From: Defluviitaleaceae bacterium
GTDB lineage: Bacteria > Bacillota > Clostridia > Lachnospirales > WQUN01
Direction of reading: 5' to 3'
Assembly: GCA_009788055.1 (NCBI GenBank)
Contig: WQSG01000008.1
Coordinates: 1-64,000, forward strand
Length of the DNA stretch: 64,000 bases
In this document: in pieces, positions 50,258-57,706 of the stretch
Position numbering within the stretch: the first letter of the stretch is position 1
Layout: each line of letters opens with the position of its first letter
Translations under genes and position numbers: made by a program
Notes under the pieces: model-generated
The model's input: the letters and a program-made list of their open reading frames with translations, nothing else
Told to the model about the DNA's origin: nothing
Databases searched by the model: none

Positions 50258-50331
50258 TTTTAAAGTTTTTGTTCAAACTTTTTTCAAAAAGTTTGCGGGG
50301 GTTCGGGGACGGAGTCCCCGAGGTCTTCCTA
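50258..50331. repeat. Palindromic repeat family 1, copy 9 (partial)
   Basis: Right half only: AAAGTTTTTGTTCAAACTTT, the CAAACTTTTT-type hairpin and GC hairpin GTTCGGGGAC/GTCCCCGAG, ending at the stop of the SSB-like gene. Confidence 0.85.
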
Positions 50332-50973
50332 CATATCTTCCTGAATATCCTCGTCTGTTACAGGTTCGATTTTTGCAATGGAAACTTCGTATGCGGTTTT
50401 TTCCAAAACGGTAACATCGTCCAGCTTTTTCTGATATTGGCGGCTTTGCTTTCTGCCCCACAGGCGAATTCGGTCGCCTACTTGCAGCTTGCTTGCGTAA
50501 CGTGCATTCCGACCCCATGCGATACACGGTATGTAATCGGATTTATTGTACGAACGGTTTACTGCGATAAGAAGGTCTGCAATTTCGCGTCCGAAAGGGG
50601 TTGTGCGATAGATTGCGGGTTTGCACAGATAGCCGTCTAAAAAAACGTCGTTTGGGTTTTCGGCGGGTACGGACTCCAAAAAAGTGATATCCCGTGCAAA
50701 AACCGTGAGAATAAGTTTGTTTTTCTTGTCGGCCTCTACATAACTGTTGTACGAACGAATTTGACCGGTAATGTGTACGGCTTGCCCCGGTTGCATTTTT
50801 TCTTTTTCAACAATTCGCTCGCTGATTGTTACGGGCAGAACATCATTTTGGCCGCTTAAACGCCCAACCTCGACGTCAAAACGCCAAAAGCCCTCCCCGT
50901 AAATTTCGTGGCTGAATGTAAATTCTGAAAGAATACGCCCGCCGATTTCAATAAAATTGTTAGTGTTTTCCAT
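50329..50973 (-). CDS. Single-stranded DNA-binding-protein-like OB-fold protein
   Basis: 214 residues with two OB-fold segments. The second (about 110-190; VFLDGYLCKPAIYRTTPFG, EIADLLIAVNRSYNKSDYIP, CIAWGRNARYASKLQVGDRI) is clearly SSB-like; the first (~8-100) is a weaker duplicate. It lacks the acidic DDDIPF tail of housekeeping SSB. Proteins of this type are widespread in Clostridia and may serve replication or a mobile element. RBS AGAGAGGACGGGG. Confidence 0.8.
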   Translation of the reverse strand: MENTNNFIEIGGRILSEFTFSHEIYGEGFWRFDVEVGRLSGQNDVLPVTISERIVEKEKMQPGQAVHITGQIRSYNSYVEADKKNKLILTVFARDITFLESVPAENPNDVFLDGYLCKPAIYRTTPFGREIADLLIAVNRSYNKSDYIPCIAWGRNARYASKLQVGDRIRLWGRKQSRQYQKKLDDVTVLEKTAYEVSIAKIEPVTDEDIQEDM

Positions 50974-51042
50974 AGTTCCCCGTCCTCTCTTTGGTGGTGG
51001 TTCACTGAAAACGCAATATACGCGTAGTATAACATATTCTGC

Positions 51043-51549
51043 TTAATTTGTATTTAGAACAACCCACGCCGCCGCCGCGCCGAGTATAGACATCGAATCT
51101 TCGCCCAACGACGAACGCGCCGCAAATTCTCGCGGTTCGCGCTCCGCACCGTCTATGCCCGTGAACCCGCGCTGTATACAAACCTGCACCCCGTCGTTTG
51201 TAACACTCGACGCCGTTATACACGCACGATTGTTAAATCCATATGTGATTAACCGCGCTTTGCTTTGCGAAAGCAACGGAAAAATAGCCCTGTCGTCCGC
51301 GTTCACAATCAAAAAATCGTCACTGCCCAACTGCGGCAAAATAGCCGTGATTACAGGTGACGCTTCTGTTGCAACAAGCACGTTAATCTTTGGGGCAAGC
51401 GGTTGACGGTCTGTAATATGGTAACAACTTGCAGCACCTTGGCTCATCCGCAAAAACGCCCGCGTCATTTCACGGCCGTCATACCCTACAATTCCTACTG
51501 CCGGCATCTCTTTTAACATTCGCTTAACGCCCCCAAAAAGTTTTTTCAT
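51043..51549 (-). CDS. Hypothetical protein with Mur-ligase-like segment
   Basis: 168 residues. VGIVGYDGREMTRAFLRMSQ at the start and VNADDRAIFPLLSQSKARLI, TYGFNNRACITASSV resemble part of the central domain of Mur ligases, but the P-loop and catalytic residues are absent. It therefore looks like a reduced relative without ligase activity. An internal ATG (MLKEM) with GGGGGC upstream may be the real start. Neighbours give no clue. Confidence 0.5.
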   Translation of the reverse strand: MKKLFGGVKRMLKEMPAVGIVGYDGREMTRAFLRMSQGAASCYHITDRQPLAPKINVLVATEASPVITAILPQLGSDDFLIVNADDRAIFPLLSQSKARLITYGFNNRACITASSVTNDGVQVCIQRGFTGIDGAEREPREFAARSSLGEDSMSILGAAAAWVVLNTN

Positions 51550-51618
51550 TAAAGTTATTTATAAGCAAATGTGCGCAAGAATATTCTGCAAATTTTTGGA
51601 AGAATCGGAGATGGTGCA

Positions 51619-52197
51619 ATGGATACCAACGCCCTGCCAACAAAAAGAAACCTTCTTGCCGCAAAGCAAAAACTCACCCTTGCGCAAAAAGGTCATGGTT
51701 TACTTGAACTGAAACTTACCGTACTTATCCGCGAAAAAAAATGCATTGAGAAATCCGCAACCCAATTGCGCGAAGAACTGCAACATCTTCGCACCACGGC
51801 ACAACGCACCCGCGCCATAGCCGAGACGGAATGCGGCGCAGAGACAGTTGACGGACTTGCGCTTTTGTTTAGCGAAGCCAACCCCGTCCCGTACAAGCTA
51901 AACGAAACCTGCGCCGCCTTCGACGAAGCATTTTTTGCACTGGCTCAAGTCCTCGCCGCCGAAAAAAAACTGGCAGAACTGGATGCCGCCCTAACAGCCC
52001 TAAACAACCGAATAAACCGTACAAAAAAACGCGCCGCCGCCCTAAACAACATAGTAATCCCAACCCACCAAACCCGCATAAAATTCATCACAGAGCGGCT
52101 GGAAGAACACGAACGTGACGAAATGATACGCCTAAAGTCCGCATCACGAATAGGAAAACAGACAGTTACACATCACAAAAATGCAAACAGAGAGTAA
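51619..52197 (+). CDS. V-type ATP synthase subunit D homologue, isolated
   Basis: 192 residues. The subunit D pattern is clear: LPTKRNLLAAKQKLTLAQKG at the N-terminus and RINRTKKRAAALNNIVIPTH with YITMKL-like FITERLEEHERDEMIRLK at the C-terminus; both ends form the central-stalk coiled coil. The ATG at 51619 follows GGAGATGGTGC. No other V-ATPase gene is within the window, which is unusual because the subunits are normally in one operon. Confidence 0.82.
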   Translation: MDTNALPTKRNLLAAKQKLTLAQKGHGLLELKLTVLIREKKCIEKSATQLREELQHLRTTAQRTRAIAETECGAETVDGLALLFSEANPVPYKLNETCAAFDEAFFALAQVLAAEKKLAELDAALTALNNRINRTKKRAAALNNIVIPTHQTRIKFITERLEEHERDEMIRLKSASRIGKQTVTHHKNANRE

Positions 52198-52213
52198 CGG
52201 TAGAACATCACCA

Positions 52214-53083
52214 TCATCCGGCACACTGCTTCATCAACTCGTCAAGGCGTTGATGAGATACATTTGCTTCCTTTGCCATGTTCTCAATAATAGAAAACGG
52301 TATCTTGCTTCGTATTGCCACTGATATTGTTTTTTCCGCTCCCTCTGCTTTGCCCTCTGCTTTGCCCTCTGCTTTGCCCTTGGCTTCAAGCTGTTTATCA
52401 TAGTCCAAAAAGTCTTTGTAGAACATGATGTAATCCTCCTTTTCGATAAAGCCCTTCATATGGTTGTGTTCCATGCATTGCTCCCTTGCTTTTTTGAAGG
52501 CTTCTTCGTTTGAAAGCCCCGCGTTTATGCCATCATCGTACACCTTGTAGAAAAACGAATACCCCGCCAAGGCGTTGCCGGGCTTCGTATCTTCCAAATT
52601 TTCAAAGCGTATATCCACAATATTCACTGTCGCATCAATTTTTAAGCCTTCATGTTCGATGCGAAATATGGAAACGTTTTTCTTCAACGGCTTTGTTCCG
52701 TTGTAGGCTACATAAAATTCCGGCACAGGCAGATTTTGTATTTTTGATTCTCCGAAGATGTTTACATCGTTTTTCTTTAGCCAAAGCTGTAACAACTCTA
52801 CGTAATACAAAAACAGACGAAAAGCCATATTCGGGTTGATTGTGGATTGATGCTCCACCAAAATTATTATGCGGTTATCCTTTGTTATAAAAGAAACATC
52901 ATTGCGCCGCACACGCAAGGCTACCGCAGAATCCAAGTCGAACGGCTCTATATCCTCGGCGGAAACATCAGCTTTTCTGCAATGCCGCAACAAATACAAA
53001 AAATTCTCCGTAGTTTTAAAAAACAACCTAAACAGCGTGTCTTTATGTCGCTTTTTTAGGTTGCTTTGTGTGTTTGCATCCAT
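52214..53083 (-). CDS. Rpn-family recombination-promoting nuclease/putative transposase
   Basis: 289 residues. A PD-(D/E)xK-type nuclease core (~5-110) with KRHKDTLFRLFFKTTENFLY and RVRRNDVSFI...IIILVEHQSTINPN, then a helical region. The C-terminus holds KAEG repeated three times (~242-254) and a three-helix end. Such proteins are often found in many copies in clostridial genomes. The KAEG repeat is encoded by three exact 12-base units (52341-52376), a site where slippage could change length in frame. Confidence 0.82.
   Translation of the reverse strand: MDANTQSNLKKRHKDTLFRLFFKTTENFLYLLRHCRKADVSAEDIEPFDLDSAVALRVRRNDVSFITKDNRIIILVEHQSTINPNMAFRLFLYYVELLQLWLKKNDVNIFGESKIQNLPVPEFYVAYNGTKPLKKNVSIFRIEHEGLKIDATVNIVDIRFENLEDTKPGNALAGYSFFYKVYDDGINAGLSNEEAFKKAREQCMEHNHMKGFIEKEDYIMFYKDFLDYDKQLEAKGKAEGKAEGKAEGAEKTISVAIRSKIPFSIIENMAKEANVSHQRLDELMKQCAG
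52341..52379. repeat. 12-base tandem repeat inside the Rpn gene
   Basis: CCCTCTGCTTTG is present three times in a row (52341-52376), followed by a partial unit. Each unit encodes Ala-Glu-Gly-Lys on the minus strand, so copy-number changes stay in frame. Confidence 0.9.
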
Positions 53084-53111
53084 ACACCCACCCTTTTTTA
53101 AACATTATATC

Positions 53112-53438
53112 ATAGTTGCGAATGCTGTAAATATATGCTAAAATTTTCGTGAGTCGGTCAATATTTGAAAGACCGCAAGACCCGCGACGCGTTTGGCGAC
53201 ACGTTCGGGGAGAGTAGATGATACCTTACCATCACCTACAAACGCAGGGTTTAATCCCAGCTAATGCGGCATTCGCAAGTATACAAAATTTCCTGCCTTT
53301 CTTCAAGTGTATCCAAGAGTTGAGAGGGCTTTTTTCGGATTTTTTTGCGTCTGTTGTATGTAACGTTCGATTAAGTACTAACGAGCGTGTAGGTGTAGAC
53401 GGTTTTTTTCGTCTTCATCCTACGCGCCTTTTTTGTTT
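53112..53438 (+). promoter_or_regulatory. Leader RNA 2 with promoter and terminator before the Cys-rich gene
   Basis: Same layout as the leader at 42594: TTGCGA-N17-TAAAAT; CGGTC/GACCG; CCCG/CGGG; GTAGATGAT/ATCACCTAC; CAGGG/CCC; CCGCA/TGCGG; CATTCGCAAGT; then terminator GCGTGTAGGTGTAGACGG/CGTCTTCATCCTACGCGC with T run (~53391-53434). Differences from copy 1 fall mostly in loops or keep pairing (for example in the terminator stem). The 437-base gap 53084-53520 is thus almost entirely leader. Confidence 0.65.
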
Positions 53439-53520
53439 CGACCGACTCATTAGACCTCCTCGGAAACCAATCAACCCCGACTTTTCGGGGAGGTCTATTT
53501 TTAAAAAAGGAGCGAATCAC

Positions 53521-53883
53521 ATGAACAAATGTCACGAAGACTGCACCCTTGGCTGTTGCGTATTCAATTACAACTTCCGTTGCACACTGCCAAACCCGCC
53601 CATGGTTGGGCAGGACGGCAAAAAAGAATGTATGCTTATTTGGCTAACCACGCCGTTTTTTTCAGGCGCGAATTTTCTCAAATGCGAGACAGAGATTTGC
53701 ATTTACAACGAAAATAAAACCTGCAACTTGGAAAATCCGCCGTCAATAGGCGAGTGCGGCATATGCGAATCCTTTGAACTCGTAACTGTTGACGAACAAA
53801 CCCTGCAAACCGCAAAAAACTTCATCCGCGAACAACGCGCCGCACAATATGCAAGCTGGACGAAAACCATACCTGCAAAATAG
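53521..53883 (+). CDS. Cys-rich protein with two DUF1540-like modules, copy 2
   Basis: 120 residues, paralogue of the protein at 42958: CTLGCCVFNYNFRC and CETEICIYNENKTC modules, ending in CGICESFELV and a basic tail about 11 residues longer than copy 1. It has two additional Cys (NKCHEDC and ECGIC). RBS AAAAGGAGCG. Preceded by its own leader RNA and terminator. Presumed metal- or thiol-linked; no partner gene identified. Confidence 0.7.
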   Translation: MNKCHEDCTLGCCVFNYNFRCTLPNPPMVGQDGKKECMLIWLTTPFFSGANFLKCETEICIYNENKTCNLENPPSIGECGICESFELVTVDEQTLQTAKNFIREQRAAQYASWTKTIPAK

Positions 53884-53886
53884 TGA

Positions 53887-54216
53887 CTATCTTTTTAAGT
53901 TTCCCTTTCTCCACTCTGACAGCGTCATTTCCGCACTAAAACCCAAAAGACCGCGGAAAGAAGAAAGCATTATTAAAACTTCTTCCGCTCTTGAATTTGG
54001 TAACTCTAAAGTAAGACCAGCTGCCCATAGTCGCACATACAGGTCTTCATGGTCATACAGACTTTGGAGTTCTTCCAGTCGATTGGCCTCCTTAAGTTTA
54101 GAGCAAATAGAGTCTATTATCTTGTATTGTACAGTCGCTTTTTCACTGTTCCCCTCTTCTTCGGCCTCGCCTCTGGCGACACAGGCAGCTACAAACCTTT
54201 CAAGTTCACTGTTCAT
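53887..54216 (-). CDS. DUF2019-family protein (immunity-like)
   Basis: 109 residues matching the DUF2019 pattern: LERFVAACVARGEAEEEGNS, YDHEDLYVRLWAAGLTLELP, and the closing GFSAEMTLSEWRKGNL. Helical repeat-like fold. DUF2019 proteins are frequently found among immunity genes of polymorphic toxin loci. It lies convergent to the Cys-rich gene and is followed by SUKH and small zinc-ribbon genes. No toxin gene is next to it. Confidence 0.78.
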   Translation of the reverse strand: MNSELERFVAACVARGEAEEEGNSEKATVQYKIIDSICSKLKEANRLEELQSLYDHEDLYVRLWAAGLTLELPNSRAEEVLIMLSSFRGLLGFSAEMTLSEWRKGNLKR

Positions 54217-54329
54217 CTTTCATGCTCCTCACTTTGCCATATGCAAAATCATACTCTTGACAACGAAAAAAAACGTCAACTACAGGAAATAGAAAATCTT
54301 TTATAAATTTTGAAAGACTTGAAAACAAG

Positions 54330-54354
54330 ACAGATGAACCGTCCCCTTGTCACC
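54330..54354. repeat. 25-base repeat downstream of the SUKH gene, copy 1
   Basis: Begins ACAGATGAACCGTCCCC. The same 25 bases with one change occur at 54831-54855. Each copy lies 2-4 bases beyond the stop codon of a minus-strand immunity-type gene. Confidence 0.85.
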
Positions 54355-54356
54355 TG

Positions 54357-54806
54357 TTATTCTGCTTTTAGCCTAGATATAAGCTCGTTAAATGTTTCGC
54401 ATACAGGCAAAATCGCTTCCTCTGGGTTAGTATCAGCGATTTCGTGATCCCAAAAAACAATTGTTGGAATATTGTTTTTTGTTTTACGATAATCAAAGCA
54501 AATATAATTGCCAAAAGGATCATCAGCAAACGGATATACATAACGCACCAATCTATCTTTGATGTCATTGTATACGTCCAAGATATAGTTATTCTCATCC
54601 GGGTTGAAATTTAACAAACTATTAAATACAGCTTCATGATATCCCTCAAAGCTGTAAATTTGCATACTGGGATTGCCGCCATGATTGTTTTTTATGCAAT
54701 CTATAAAGTCGTCAGGAAACTTAACGTGCAAATAAGATTCTACAATTGAAATACTATCTTCACTTGTCGGAGCACGAGAAAACAGCCATTTTATGTTATT
54801 GTTCAT
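54357..54806 (-). CDS. SMI1/KNR4 (SUKH) domain protein
   Basis: 149 residues of the SUKH superfamily: SIVESYLHVKFPDDFIDCIK, NHGGNPSMQIYSFEGY, and YPFADDPFGNYICFDYRKTK with a final VCETFNELISRL. SUKH proteins are common immunity factors against nuclease toxins of contact-dependent or secreted polymorphic systems. It is flanked on both sides by the same 25-base repeat, so it may have moved as a cassette. RBS weak. Confidence 0.88.
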   Translation of the reverse strand: MNNNIKWLFSRAPTSEDSISIVESYLHVKFPDDFIDCIKNNHGGNPSMQIYSFEGYHEAVFNSLLNFNPDENNYILDVYNDIKDRLVRYVYPFADDPFGNYICFDYRKTKNNIPTIVFWDHEIADTNPEEAILPVCETFNELISRLKAE

Positions 54807-54830
54807 TTAACAACATCCTTTCTTTACAAT

Positions 54831-54855
54831 ACAGATGAACCGTCCCTTTGTCACC
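54831..54855. repeat. 25-base repeat downstream of the small zinc-ribbon gene, copy 2
   Basis: Same sequence as 54330-54354 except one C/T. It lies between the stop of the zinc-ribbon gene and the start of the SUKH gene. Confidence 0.85.
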
Positions 54856-54858
54856 GCC

Positions 54859-55098
54859 TTAAGATTCGAGACTATATATTTTAACAGCTTTGTCAGAGCC
54901 ATCTTCAAAAACATAAACTCTTTCGCATTTTGGACACTTCCACACATCATAAACAGGTAATGGAATTTTCCATGTCTCTATTGTATCATTTTCCAAAATG
55001 GCATCCCATTCCTTATCCGTGTAAACCCACAATTCTATATCATTTGGTGCCATTGAATTTGACAATAATTCACCGCATTTGCATTCCATCCGCGCCAT
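54859..55098 (-). CDS. Small zinc-ribbon protein (immunity-like context)
   Basis: 79 residues beginning MARMECKCGELLSNSMAPND. Two CxC/CxxC pairs (CKCG near residue 6-8 and CPKC near 56-59) can form one zinc ribbon. It lies in the series of orphan immunity-type genes. The ATG at 55098 follows GGAGGTAGATGAT. No named family; an immunity role is inferred only from the neighbours. Confidence 0.6.
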   Translation of the reverse strand: MARMECKCGELLSNSMAPNDIELWVYTDKEWDAILENDTIETWKIPLPVYDVWKCPKCERVYVFEDGSDKAVKIYSLES

Positions 55099-55167
55099 AT
55101 CATCTACCTCCATTGAGAAAATCAACAGTTGTAAAAATCCGCCCTGTTTGGGCAAAAATCAATCCTC

Positions 55168-55299
55168 CTAAACCTTTTCTTCTTCCACAATTTCCATTGC
55201 CTTTTTAAACGCCAAAGCCAAAGCACCTTTTTCAACAGGTCTAAACTTGCTGTGTAGCGTAATCGCAATTGAGATGCCATTGTCATTTTCATATGCATT
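55168..55299 (-). pseudogene. Remnant of a protein-coding gene
   Basis: An open stretch of 43 codons ending VEEEKV and stop (55170-55168), with coding-like content (ISIAITLHSKFRPVEKGALA) but no start codon; a TAG lies directly upstream in frame. It looks like the 3' end of a decayed gene in the immunity-gene row. Confidence 0.35.
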
Positions 55300-55332
55300 C
55301 TAAAGTAATATTGTCGCGACTTCAAGAATAAT

Positions 55333-55358
55333 AAAGCCGCGCAATTTTGCGCGGCTTT
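55333..55358. terminator. Bidirectional terminator after the surface-protein gene
   Basis: AAAGCCGCGCAA and TTGCGCGGCTTT form a perfect 12-base stem with a 2-base centre, with A and T runs outside. It lies just beyond the stop of the SLH protein on the minus strand. Confidence 0.85.
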
Positions 55359-55363
55359 AAATT

Positions 55364-57337
55364 TTAGTCAATCAGAACACGTAACATCCGTGCGGCTTCT
55401 GCGCGGGTGATGGTGTGGTTGGTGTGGGGAGTGAGGTCGAGGGCGGCGTAGTTGTAAAGGACGGCGGCGAAGTGTGCTTGTGTTATGGGGGCGTTGGGAC
55501 GAAATGTGCCGTCTGTGAAGCCGCGAGCAATGCCGTTTGCGCGTGCCCAGCGTGCGGCATTTGTGTACCAGCGCGCGGGCGATACGTCGGAAAAGTCGGG
55601 GCTGTGTGTGATGGGTGTGTCATTCAGACGCCATAGTATGTGGATTAGCATTGCGCGGGAAAGATTTGTGTCGGGGGCGAAAACGCCGTGTGCAGTGCCT
55701 GTCATAAGCCCGCGTGTGTACATGGCTTTTGCGTATTGGTAGAACCAATCGGTTTCGGAAATATCTGCGAAGGGGTTTGCCCATGTTTGGTATGCTTCGG
55801 GGGTAGGCGTTTCGGGAAGGGGGGCTTGCGCGGGTTCGGTGTATCGGGTGGGTTCTTCTGTGTCGTATGGGGGTTCTTCTTCCGCGGGAGTTTCTTCTTC
55901 CGTAAGGTCTTCGTATTCGTATTCTTCTTCGTCTTCTTCGTACTCGTCTTCGGAAACGAGCGGGGTATCGCCGCCGGTGTACAGCCACTCTACCCTGTAA
56001 TTATTTCGCAGAGTGAAAGTGTCGGCTGCCCTTGCGGGAAAAACGCCGTTTACGCTGTAAGTCCAGCCCGACGCGGGGCCGTGGTCGAACTCTGCCAAGC
56101 CGCCGATGCTGTATACATATGCCCTGCGCGAACCGATTGCAAGCCCTGTTCTGCGAAGGAGCGAGTATGCGGTTTCGTTGTGGTTGAGGTCGAAATAGCC
56201 TTCAAAAAACAGCGCGGTTTCGCCTGCGCGGGCGTAATCGTTGCGCACACTTATGAATGCTCTGCCCGTTGACGGAAACCAATCCTGCGGCGGGCGCGGG
56301 CGGCGGCGCGGCGGCGGTTGGGTTTCGGCTTCTTCGCCCGCGTCGCTCATATCGTACAGCGTGTTCATGCCGTTTACGTGCCGATAAAACGCAACCAAGG
56401 CGTAGGCGGCTTGCTCTGTACTCATTGCGTTTACGATTGGCTCGCCCGTTTCCCAATCAAAGAAGAAAAACCCGCCCGTTTCTTGGCAGAAGAAATTTAG
56501 AATTTCGGCGGCGTGTTCTTCCGCGCAACGCCCGATTGAAGTAAGGGCAACTATGACCTGCGCAAAATCTTCCGCACCGAAAAAGAATTGTTCCGATATC
56601 CAGTCAAGCCCCGCATTTATTGCGGCGGCGGCGTTTTCGTGCGTTTCGTAATACGGCGCAAGTGCCTGAATTGCCATTGCCGTCAAATCCACAGACGGCC
56701 AATCGCCCCATTCGCTTACCCACGCCCACGCGCCGTCCTCGCCCTGCGCCGCAAGAATTGACTCCATAAAGCGTTCTTGCTCTCCTTCGTAAGGGCGAGA
56801 ATTTAGGGCAATAAGCGCGTAAATATCCGCCGTAATGCCTTGGCTGTGGTTGGGTCTTTCCTCCACTGGGGTAAAATAGCGGAACGGCGCAAGTAAATCG
56901 GTTTCGTTGAAGTCGCTTGCGTCCACGTCCAGCGCGGTTAGTGCAAGTGTTACACGCTGAAAGCACGTCCAGTTTGTGAGGGTTTCGATTTCGTCTGCCA
57001 CGTTTGACAAATATGCTTCAAACCATTCGTCTGCGGCGATATTGGCGCGGGCAAGCGCGATTACCGCCCATTCATCGCCCACGGACGGGTTTGGCGAATT
57101 TTCTTTCAACCAACCAAGCGCGTCTGCCAACGCATACTGCCATGTAACGGGCGTTTCGTCTTCCGTTTCTTCTTCGGGGGGCAATTCCGCCGACAGCGCG
57201 GCAGGTGAAATTCCCCCCGCAAATGCAAACCCGTGCGGCGTTTCCGCCCCTTCATTCCCTGCCGAAATGACTGCGGGCAAAAGCCCAAAAGCCATAACCA
57301 CGGCAAGAAAAACTGCAAGTAATTTTGTTTTACGCAT
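55364..57337 (-). CDS. Transcobalamin/intrinsic-factor-like surface protein with SLH domains
   Basis: 657 residues. Signal peptide (~1-26). An all-helical toroid of prenyltransferase/terpenoid-cyclase repeats (~45-330; DIYALIALNSRPYEGEQERF, WPSVDLTAMAIQALAPYYE), a Pro/Arg linker (PPPRRRPRPPQDW), a DUF4430 transcobalamin-type beta domain (~360-455; SGWTYSVNGVFPARAADTFT, LRNNYRVEWLYTG), an acidic linker (~460-505), and SLH modules (~515-657; FADISETDWFYQYAKAMYT, FSDVSPARWYTNAARWARAN). The toroid plus DUF4430 is the domain order of mammalian transcobalamin and intrinsic factor. The gene is preceded by a cobalamin riboswitch and terminator. Likely role: capture of cobalamin at the cell surface. 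ATG 57337 follows GAGAGGAG. Confidence 0.88.
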   Translation of the reverse strand: MRKTKLLAVFLAVVMAFGLLPAVISAGNEGAETPHGFAFAGGISPAALSAELPPEEETEDETPVTWQYALADALGWLKENSPNPSVGDEWAVIALARANIAADEWFEAYLSNVADEIETLTNWTCFQRVTLALTALDVDASDFNETDLLAPFRYFTPVEERPNHSQGITADIYALIALNSRPYEGEQERFMESILAAQGEDGAWAWVSEWGDWPSVDLTAMAIQALAPYYETHENAAAAINAGLDWISEQFFFGAEDFAQVIVALTSIGRCAEEHAAEILNFFCQETGGFFFFDWETGEPIVNAMSTEQAAYALVAFYRHVNGMNTLYDMSDAGEEAETQPPPRRRPRPPQDWFPSTGRAFISVRNDYARAGETALFFEGYFDLNHNETAYSLLRRTGLAIGSRRAYVYSIGGLAEFDHGPASGWTYSVNGVFPARAADTFTLRNNYRVEWLYTGGDTPLVSEDEYEEDEEEYEYEDLTEEETPAEEEPPYDTEEPTRYTEPAQAPLPETPTPEAYQTWANPFADISETDWFYQYAKAMYTRGLMTGTAHGVFAPDTNLSRAMLIHILWRLNDTPITHSPDFSDVSPARWYTNAARWARANGIARGFTDGTFRPNAPITQAHFAAVLYNYAALDLTPHTNHTITRAEAARMLRVLID

Positions 57338-57379
57338 TGTAAAACTCCTCTCGTTTTGTAAATCGCGTTGCAAATAAAA

Positions 57380-57407
57380 AAAGCACGTCCGTCAAAGAAA
57401 CGTGTCT
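57380..57407 (-). terminator. Riboswitch terminator
   Basis: On the minus strand, GACACGT...ACGTGC forms a stem followed by seven T residues, between the cobalamin aptamer and the start codon of the surface-protein gene. Ligand-dependent termination is the expected mechanism. Confidence 0.7.
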
Positions 57408-57469
57408 TAAAAAAGGGTATGTAAAACCGACCCTAAGTCCTTAACACATTGCTCCGTTCGGGGAAACAA

Positions 57470-57600
57470 CGAAGTGCCACGGCGTATCTGACTTATCGCT
57501 TCGGCAGTAAACAGCCAAAGCGCATCACAGTGACCCGCTCGCAGGGAATCGCACCCTATTCCGCCCCAAGAAATTCTTGGTAGTGGCACCTAATATGCTT
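57470..57600 (-). promoter_or_regulatory. Cobalamin riboswitch
   Basis: Reading the minus strand: AGGTGCC near 57592, the core GGAATAGGGTGCGATTCCC, GCGGGTCACTGTGATG, and GATAAGTCAGATACGCC closing with GTGGCAC near 57480 (pairing with GGTGCCAC at the 5' end). These are the conserved blocks of the B12 family in order. It lies ~130 bases before the start of the transcobalamin-like gene. The gap 57338-57706 holds only this and the divergent kinase promoter region. Confidence 0.9.
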
Positions 57601-57706
57601 TTGAAAAATACTACACGAAAACATCCGAGATTGCAAACTATTGAAAGCGCACCTATGGTAGGCTATAATACAAAAGTCTAAGAATTATTCCGAAAGTTGG
57701 TTGCGT

